A DNA stretch of 64,000 nucleotides from Desulfosporosinus nitroreducens (GTDB lineage Bacteria > Bacillota > Desulfitobacteriia > Desulfitobacteriales > Desulfitobacteriaceae). Both the position numbers and the translations under genes were made by a program. Location of the stretch: positions 248,001 to 312,000 of the forward strand of contig NZ_JAMHFY010000001.1 in the NCBI RefSeq assembly GCF_023897015.1, written 5' to 3'. Numbering within the stretch: the first letter of the stretch is position 1; each line of letters opens with the position of its first letter. Of this stretch, positions 60,302 to 64,000 are shown piece by piece. A model generated the notes under the pieces. The model was not told the origin of the DNA and searched no databases. It was given only the letters and a program-made list of their open reading frames with translations.

Positions 60302-60697
60302 CTCAATATAAGCTTCCTACACACAATTCTTCTTCTTTCTCTATCCATTAATAAATCCCTTCCAGCCTCGACATATCTTTCTCAAAAATGCTTTTAGTTA
60401 CCATTTTCCCCTATTAATTCCATAGCGTTACATCGATATGTATTTTTGCAATTGCAATAAGGAAAATCTGACAAAGATTCTTTAATCCTTGTCAGATTTT
60501 GTATACTTCTTGGTTTTAAGAAATAACCTAATTCTCACCCAAGTCTGTCTATAAGAACTCAGCAAACTATTGAACTTATTTTAGGCCTTGTAACTGAATG
60601 CATCCTTATAACCATACTCATTCCATTTTTCTTTGACCACTTCCAGCACTGGTTCTGATAAAGTGATATTTATGGGTTTTTCTTTACAACCTAAGCA
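60302..60697. other. Intergenic gap between the PNPOx-like gene and the pilus operon
   Basis: No gene. It contains a terminator hairpin at 60463-60500 and the promoter region of the pilus operon, in which no box is clear. Confidence 0.5.
60463..60500 (-). terminator. Terminator downstream of the PNPOx-like gene
   Basis: Arms 60463-60479 and 60484-60500 (about 16 of 17 paired), A4 to the left and T4 to the right. A sequence-related hairpin stands at 62556-62589. Confidence 0.65.
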
Positions 60698-61213
60698 TTA
60701 TGTATCCAAAGTTGCTTGGACTTCGGACAGCTCATAACCATCTCTAGTTTCATCAACCTTTAAATTCAACTCAATATGTTCGCCAAATTTTATAGTATTA
60801 TCCGTAAATTTGAGAAACTGAGGTATTATGCAGTGCCAACGGGCCTTGGAAACTCCCTTAAAGGTACTCGGATTCTGTAAAATCTGCATAGCAAAGGGAT
60901 ACTTCTTATAATAAGAAGCCAAAACGACTGCTGTCTCTTTGAGGTTTTTCACAAGGTAAGCCTTCCCTTTCAGTTGAAGCCCTTGAATCGTCTTCGGATC
61001 CTGATAGTCTTCAGTAATTGCCGCCGCTGTTAGGGGATTATCTTGCAAGTTACTGCTATGTTTTGACGTAAGTTCTGACAAAAAATAAATGTGGAATCCA
61101 CGATTGACAAAGAAAACAGGGGTAGCCCAAGGTCCGTCTTCCCCATAAGTAGAAAGGATCATAGTATTGTGGTTGGCTAAGTAGTTAAGCATTCTTTGAG
61201 CTTTCTCAGTCAT
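60698..61213 (-). CDS. Pyridoxamine 5'-phosphate oxidase-like (FMN-binding split barrel) protein
   Basis: 171 residues from the ATG at 61213 (GAGGAG, 8 nt). NTMILSTYGEDGPWATPVFFV and HIYFLSELTSKHSSNL are the split-barrel FMN/heme-binding pattern, followed by TIQGLQLKGKAYLV. Substrate unknown; several related families act on F420, FMN or heme. It follows the IPP isomerase gene by 47 nt. Confidence 0.85.
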   Translation of the reverse strand: MTEKAQRMLNYLANHNTMILSTYGEDGPWATPVFFVNRGFHIYFLSELTSKHSSNLQDNPLTAAAITEDYQDPKTIQGLQLKGKAYLVKNLKETAVVLASYYKKYPFAMQILQNPSTFKGVSKARWHCIIPQFLKFTDNTIKFGEHIELNLKVDETRDGYELSEVQATLDT

Positions 61214-61260
61214 AAATAAACTCCTCAGTATATATTTTATATGATACCTTAGTTCAAATA

Positions 61261-62326
61261 TCATTCTCTAGACCGTGAGTATTTGTTGATATCAACGCCC
61301 CTTCGCAAAAGCCATTCTGCCGTAATGCCCGTAATAACCACCGGCTTTTTTGACAATTCTTCCAAAGAAGCAGCCCCCACCATTAACATCGACCGGCGCA
61401 AATCTTCTATGATTCTATCAACTCGATCATTAAGGCCTTTTTCAGAGCTATTATGTAGAACCTGTAAGAAGTGGCCCGCCATACCCACCAATTTAGATCC
61501 TAAAACAAGAGCACATGTTACATCACTTTCACCCTTAAAACCACCAGAAGCTAAAACAGAAAACGGTAAATCCAAACTTAAAGCTTCTATCAGACTGGCA
61601 GCAGTAGAAATACCGATATTCTGGAATTTCCCTAAGCAGTCCTGACTAGAACGAGCAAATTCTATTTTTATAAAATCCGTTCCACCTTTACCACTAACGT
61701 CAATATAACGCACTCCAACATCATAGATTCTCTTAGCTGTCTCTCGAGACAGACCAAAGCCAACTTCTTTAACAATGACAGGTACATCGGATAAGGTTAC
61801 GACATTTTCGATGTTGGTCAAAACCCCTCGAAAATTTCTATCCCCCTCAGTCATAGCAAGTTCCTGAGCAACATTCAAATGTAACTGAACGCCATCTGCT
61901 CCGATCATGTTGATTGCTTCTTTTACCTGAGCCGGCGGTGTTAAGGCATTAACATTAGCCAGTATAATCCCCTCAGGATTCTCTTCTCGTGCTATCTTAT
62001 AGGTACTTCTCACCCCTGGATCTTCCAAGCCGGCTGTCTGTGAGCCGACTGCCATGCCAATGCCAGCCCGTGCTGCCACCCTTGCCAGACTCTTGTTAAT
62101 ATACTCAACATCAGGATGTCCACCGGTCATTGCATTTATGAGAAGCGGAGCTTTCAACCTCTTTCCCAAAAACTCCAGAGAAGTATCAATCTGCTCAAGG
62201 TTTAAATCCGGCAGAGCTTCATATACTAAATAAATATCAGAGAAACCATTTTTCACCAAGTATTCCGTGGTATTTAGAGCAAATTCTATATGTTCCTTCT
62301 TGCGATGTTGCCTAGATATTTTTCAT
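61261..62326 (-). CDS. fni: Type 2 isopentenyl-diphosphate isomerase, N-terminus apparently frameshifted
   Basis: FMN-dependent TIM barrel: INAMTGG, GSQTAG, QLHLNVAQE with the conserved Gln, VIVKEVGFGLS and SGGFKGESD (FMN phosphate loop). It interconverts IPP and DMAPP after the MEP pathway. The continuous frame starts only at a TTG (62259). Upstream in frame lies SRQHRKKEHIEFALNT, the canonical N-terminal R-x-x-R-K-x-E-H-I motif, but it is reached from the ATG at 62326 only by removing one base from a run of five A (62319-62323). Either an assembly error or a real frameshift. Confidence 0.87.
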
Positions 62327-62555
62327 ACCCCCAAAGCCCTTAATTTGTTATTCTCGTTACTCAATAAAGCTCTATTCCCACCTTGGATTCCCGACTTTTG
62401 ATAAAAGGCTTGGCTTGCACCAAGCTTCTAACTTTACTCTAACCTATTTACCCTTAAATTTACACATAGAATTTAACTTTTTTGATAGATCTGTATTTAG
62501 GTCTTTTGGCAAAGATAGTTCTCTATATGCACTTTTCCAGTCTCTCAATAGTAAA

Positions 62556-62589
62556 AATCTGACAAGGATTCCATAATCCTTGCCAGATT
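62556..62589 (-). terminator. Terminator downstream of aroB
   Basis: AATCTGACAAGGATT (62556-62570) pairs with AATCCTTGCCAGATT (62575-62589), one mismatch, 19 nt past the aroB stop. It is related in sequence to the hairpin at 60463-60500. The rest of the gap 62327-62607 holds nothing recognisable. Confidence 0.6.
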
Positions 62590-62607
62590 CTCACTTTATC
62601 CTTCATA

Positions 62608-63699
62608 TTAAGAAATAACTTGTTTCCAAGCTGCTAAGATTTCGAGGTCGGAACATTCCTTCGAAACAATCGCTTGCCCAATTCCTTTGGGCAGGATTAG
62701 AATCTTTCGTCCCCCTTGATTTTTCTTATCCGATTGCATACGTTGCAACAAAGCCTCAGGGTCTTGTCCTTTAATCTCAGTCGGCAAGCCATAGGTATTA
62801 AGCAACTGCTTAATTCGATCTATCTCCGCGCTAGTCATCAGCCCTTTTGCGTAGGCGAGATGGGTCGCGGCTATGATCCCAATACTAACCCCTTGTCCAT
62901 GAGTAACTCCGCGATAATTCATCTCAGTCTCTAGGGCATGTCCAAAACTATGACCCAGATTCAGCAAGCCGCGTACTCCTTGTTCTCGTTCATCTTGGGA
63001 AACGATTTTCACTTTGACAGCAGAAGACCGTGTCACCATTTCGCCCCAGATCGATTTTTCCCGGAGCTTGATACTTTTTTCTTCATTCTCAAAAAACTCA
63101 AAAAGGTCTCGGTCAGCGATTATGGCATGCTTAATACTTTCAGCTAAGCCATTTTCAACTTCTTCCCAAGGCAAACTCTCGAGGGTTGAAAAGTCCGTCC
63201 AAACCGCCAAGGGTGGGTAAAAGGTGCCTAAGATATTCTTGCCCGCCGGATGATTTACCGCTGTTTTTCCACCAATGCTGCTGTCCACTTGCGCCAATAA
63301 GGTGGTAGGGACTTGAATCAAACGAATTCCCCGCATGAAGACACTGGCAAAAAAGCCCGCCAAATCTCCGATAACCCCTCCTCCGAGAGCGATGACGAGG
63401 GTTTTCCGGTCCGCATCACAACGCAACGCCGCTGTCGTTAGCTGAGCTAAACGTTCCAAGGATTTTTCCGTTTCTCCTGCCGGGACTGTCAGCAAATTCA
63501 CTCGGTAATTAAGAAGTCCTTTCTTGAGACGTTCCGAGTACAATTCGGCTACTACCTGATGTGAAATAACAAGAATGTGCTCCACATCCTCAAATTGAAG
63601 ATGTAAGTATTCTCCTAACTCTTCGAGAGACGATCCCAAAAACACGGGATACGTGCGGTCCGCCGTTACGTCAATCTTTGGCCACTTCGCTAAACTCAT
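62608..63699 (-). CDS. aroB: 3-dehydroquinate synthase
   Basis: 363 residues. NAD-binding ALGGGVIGDLAGFFASVFMRG, VPTTLLAQVDSSIGGKTAVN, metal ligands Glu/His in AESIKHAII and GHSFGHALETE. Second enzyme of the shikimate pathway, converting DAHP to dehydroquinate. Its start overlaps the aroK end by 29 nt. Confidence 0.97.
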   Translation of the reverse strand: MSLAKWPKIDVTADRTYPVFLGSSLEELGEYLHLQFEDVEHILVISHQVVAELYSERLKKGLLNYRVNLLTVPAGETEKSLERLAQLTTAALRCDADRKTLVIALGGGVIGDLAGFFASVFMRGIRLIQVPTTLLAQVDSSIGGKTAVNHPAGKNILGTFYPPLAVWTDFSTLESLPWEEVENGLAESIKHAIIADRDLFEFFENEEKSIKLREKSIWGEMVTRSSAVKVKIVSQDEREQGVRGLLNLGHSFGHALETEMNYRGVTHGQGVSIGIIAATHLAYAKGLMTSAEIDRIKQLLNTYGLPTEIKGQDPEALLQRMQSDKKNQGGRKILILPKGIGQAIVSKECSDLEILAAWKQVIS

Positions 63700-64000
63700 T
63701 TTTCGTCATCCTCTCTAGCTGTATAAGAATCTCTTTTACCACTTCGTCGACGCTTTTTTGCGACGTATCGACTATGAAATCAGCCTGAGAGTAACATTCC
63801 TGCCGTTCAGACCACAGCTTTTCAATAGCTTCTCTTGGACCCTTAAGTAGTGGGCGGTCATTTTTATTTCCTATCCGAGCGAGAATCGCTTCCAAGGAGG
63901 CATGAAGAGCGATAACGGTCCCGTTCTGAGCCAAAGCATCCCAATTAAGAGGGTTTAGCACTGTACCTCCGCCAGTCGCAATAACGAGCCGCTCCTGCTG
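63671..64000 (-). CDS. aroK: Shikimate kinase, C-terminal part cut by window edge
   Basis: The frame is open to the window end, 109 residues visible. ATGGGTVLNP is the shikimate-binding GGG loop, followed by NKNDRPLLKG (the lid RPLL) and ECYSQADFIVDTS. The N-terminal P-loop is outside. Coupled to aroB by overlap. Confidence 0.93.
   Translation of the reverse strand, partial: QQERLVIATGGGTVLNPLNWDALAQNGTVIALHASLEAILARIGNKNDRPLLKGPREAIEKLWSERQECYSQADFIVDTSQKSVDEVVKEILIQLERMTKNEFSEVAKD

Noticed and set aside
1-64000. CRISPR arrays, tRNA, rRNA, known riboswitches
   Set aside because: No regularly spaced repeats, cloverleaf or conserved riboswitch core was found on reading both strands. A covariance search was not possible.

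Overview
The window looks like the chromosome of an endospore-forming, anaerobic, low-to-mid GC Clostridia member of the Peptococcaceae type (Desulfosporosinus/Desulfitobacterium-like). This is inferred from gene content and order, not from a database search. The indications are spo0A-spoIVB-recN-argR-nadK-tlyA-dxs, a complete spoIIIAA-AH operon, an Nfn-type electron-bifurcating transhydrogenase pair, FchA/FolD one-carbon enzymes, and a Gram-positive type IV pilus locus. Nearly every core gene is on the minus strand.

Region 1 (1 to about 15.5 kb) is an AT-rich accessory island lying just downstream of spo0A. From left to right it holds a SIR2-HerA anti-phage pair (HerA cut by the window edge), a stand-alone DnaA N-terminal-domain protein, a 749-residue NLR-like NACHT NTPase with an Mrr-like nuclease head and a pentapeptide-repeat tail, a serine recombinase, a TPR protein ending in a nucleoside-deoxyribosyltransferase/TIR-like effector domain, a catalytically degenerate tyrosine-recombinase-like protein, about 1 kb of hairpin-rich DNA, several unknown genes, and an intact tyrosine integrase next to the 3' end of spo0A. 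I read it as a defence island carried by one or more integrated elements. The two minus-strand defence genes share similar upstream DNA.

Region 2 (15.5 to 31.5 kb) holds spo0A and spoIVB, then recN, argR, nadK, tlyA, dxs, a DivPAP2-family membrane protein, ispA, xseB, xseA, fchA, folD, the nfnBA pair and nusB. Region 3 (31.5 to 36.5 kb) holds the Asp23/AmaP/DUF2273 envelope-stress cluster, accC, and an oadA gene fused in frame to accB with a strong internal ribosome site. Region 4 (36.6 to 42.3 kb) is a CheY-like regulator plus the spoIIIA operon, which encodes the mother-cell channel/secretion complex. Region 5 (42.4 to 49.2 kb) encodes a PAS-GGDEF-EAL c-di-GMP protein, RNase J, EF-P, a Xaa-Pro peptidase and AroQ.

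Region 6 (49.2 to 50.3 kb) is a gene-poor strip with large palindromes and an RHS relic. Region 7 (50.3 to 60.3 kb) is a type IV pilus operon transcribed right to left: four pseudopilins or pilus-associated proteins, PilB, PilT, PilC, a major-type pilin, prepilin peptidase, a PilM-PilN fusion, a PilO-like protein with a 12-base homopolymer at its start, and a LysM protein. Region 8 (60.7 to 64 kb) has a PNPOx-fold protein, type 2 IPP isomerase (with an apparent frameshift at its N-terminus), aroB and the 3' part of aroK. With aroQ these give three shikimate-pathway genes.

No rRNA, tRNA, CRISPR array or complete insertion sequence was seen.
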